Shown here: positions 5,473-5,886 of the stretch, one piece after another
How the letters are laid out: each line of letters opens with the position of its first letter
Position numbering within the stretch: the first letter of the stretch is position 1
Origin: Hyphomicrobiales bacterium
GTDB lineage: Bacteria; Pseudomonadota; Alphaproteobacteria; Rhizobiales; Aestuariivirgaceae
Assembly: GCA_012032065.1 (NCBI GenBank)
Contig: JAAURV010000209.1
Span: 1 to 5,886, forward strand
DNA length: 5,886 bases
Direction of reading: 5' to 3'
The notes under the pieces: generated by a model
What the model was told of the DNA's origin: nothing
What the model saw: only the letters and a program-made list of their open reading frames with translations
Database searches by the model: none
Made by a program: the position numbers and the translations under genes

Positions 5473-5829
5473 GTGTCCGTCATGCGTGACCAAGCCAAAC
5501 TCACGCTCGCGCGCGATCTCCGACGCAACGAAACCATCGCCGAGAAGCGCCTGTGGGAACAACTCCGCAACCGCCAGCTCGAAGGTTTCAAGTTCGTCCG
5601 CCAGACCCCGCTCGGTCCATACATCGCCGACTTTGTATGCCGCGAGAAAAAGCTGATTGTCGAAGTCGATGGTGCAACGCATTCGACGGAAGCCGAGCTC
5701 GCCCGCGATGCCGCGAGAACATCGCAACTAAACGCGCTCGGTTACGAAGTCATCCGCTTCGACAATGACGAAGTGCTGAACGGATTGGATCAAGTATTGA
5801 CGTTGATCCTTCAGAGTCTGAGACCATGA
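5473..5829 (+). CDS. DUF559 domain protein, Vsr-like/PD-(D/E)XK nuclease fold, function unknown
   Basis: The 118-aa product matches the DUF559 family, small proteins with a fold related to very-short-patch-repair and restriction-type endonucleases. Visible features are an N-terminal helix pair ARDLRRNETIAEKRLWEQLR (13-32, with conserved Glu24 and Trp28), FKFVRQTPLGPYIADFVC (39-56, with Arg43, Gln44 and Asp53), and KKLIVEVDGATH (59-70, with Glu64, Asp66 and His70). These form the expected D...ExD-type acidic centre, with Asp66 where classical enzymes have Lys. A C-terminal strand and helix, YEVIRFDNDEVL, follow. No signal peptide or membrane segment is seen, so it is likely cytoplasmic. The GTG start is preferred over the ATG at 5482 because of the Shine-Dalgarno at 9 nt. 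The gene looks intact, of normal family length. Both its ribosome-binding site and its stop codon come from the flanking repeats. DNA cleavage is a family-level expectation, not demonstrated. Confidence 0.88.
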   Translation: MSVMRDQAKLTLARDLRRNETIAEKRLWEQLRNRQLEGFKFVRQTPLGPYIADFVCREKKLIVEVDGATHSTEAELARDAARTSQLNALGYEVIRFDNDEVLNGLDQVLTLILQSLRP

Positions 5830-5886
5830 CACACCCCCTCACCTTCCCCGTTGCTTTGCAACGGGGCCCCCTCCTCTCCCGCTCCG
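5826..5886 (+). repeat. Palindromic repeat unit, forward copy 2, cut by the right window edge
   Basis: This aligns without gaps to 5327-5387 (offset 499) with mismatches only at five positions. Its first hairpin is a 9-bp perfect stem, CCCCGTTGC (5846-5854) with GCAACGGGG (5858-5866) around TTT. The second hairpin has only its left arm in the window (CCTCTCCCGC, starting at 5873). The initial ATGACAC contains the TGA stop codon of the DUF559 gene (5827-5829). Whether an inverted partner follows, as on the left, cannot be seen. Confidence 0.85.

Larger units (their letters stand above)
5327..5825. mobile_element. Putative repeat-framed DUF559 unit inserted after pheS
   Basis: The 499-bp interval from the start of the left repeat to the start of the right repeat contains a head-to-head pair of palindromic repeat units plus the DUF559 nuclease-like gene. 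The forward copies at its two ends align without gaps with 56 of 61 identical bases. It lies where pheS would be expected to meet pheT. No transposase, integrase or longer terminal repeat is seen, and no target-site duplication can be separated from the repeat itself. Calling it a mobile unit is an inference from architecture; simple co-location of a small gene with a dispersed repeat family is the alternative. Confidence 0.4.

Noticed and set aside
5327..5656. Open frame starting MTHTLTFPVAAQRVPLL directly overlapping the pheS stop
   Set aside because: It reads through the palindromic repeats and then through the DUF559 gene in the wrong phase. Repeats of this kind are often mis-annotated as short proteins, and no domain is visible.
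5473..5829. RAYT (Y1 tyrosine transposase) or insertion-sequence transposase
   Set aside because: The protein lacks the HUH motif and catalytic Tyr arrangement of RAYTs and carries the DUF559 pattern (GPYIADF, VEVDG..H) instead.

Overview
The window is GC-rich, densely coding chromosomal DNA. The protein sequences (PheS, L20, L35, RF3) and the rpmI-rplT-pheS gene order suggest an alphaproteobacterium, possibly of the Hyphomicrobiales or a related order. The lineage is an inference from general resemblance, because no search could be run.

Layout. Positions 1-1133 carry the first ~377 codons of a minus-strand prfC (peptide chain release factor 3), starting at a GTG and running off the left edge. 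A 116-bp divergent intergenic region follows. Next is a tightly packed plus-strand trio: glk (glucokinase, 1250-2191), pncA (nicotinamidase, 2196-2801) and a fumarylacetoacetate-hydrolase-family gene (2798-3445). The trio has a 4-nt gap and then a 4-nt ATGA overlap, so it looks like one transcription unit, although the three reactions do not form an obvious pathway. A 157-bp spacer with a strong hairpin leads into the translation block rpmI (L35, 3603-3803), rplT (L20, 3818-4171) and pheS (phenylalanyl-tRNA synthetase alpha, 4257-5327), with a second long hairpin between rplT and pheS. infC, which precedes rpmI in many bacteria, is not the upstream neighbour here.

The unusual part is the right end. 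pheT would be expected directly after pheS. Instead there is a composite of two palindromic repeat units in head-to-head (inverted) orientation (about 5327-5472), then a 118-aa DUF559 nuclease-like gene (5473-5829), then a second forward copy of the repeat (5826 to the window end). The left and right forward copies match at 56 of 61 positions without gaps. The repeats frame the nuclease gene exactly: the inner end of the inverted unit supplies a near-ideal Shine-Dalgarno sequence for it, and the first bases of the right copy supply its stop codon. The same Shine-Dalgarno is complementary to the far arm of the composite, so read-through pheS transcripts could fold it away. This resembles in outline the REPIN/RAYT arrangement (paired palindromes beside a single-copy nuclease or transposase gene), but with a PD-(D/E)XK-like DUF559 protein in place of the Y1-type RAYT. 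The repeat architecture is directly visible; mobility is an inference.
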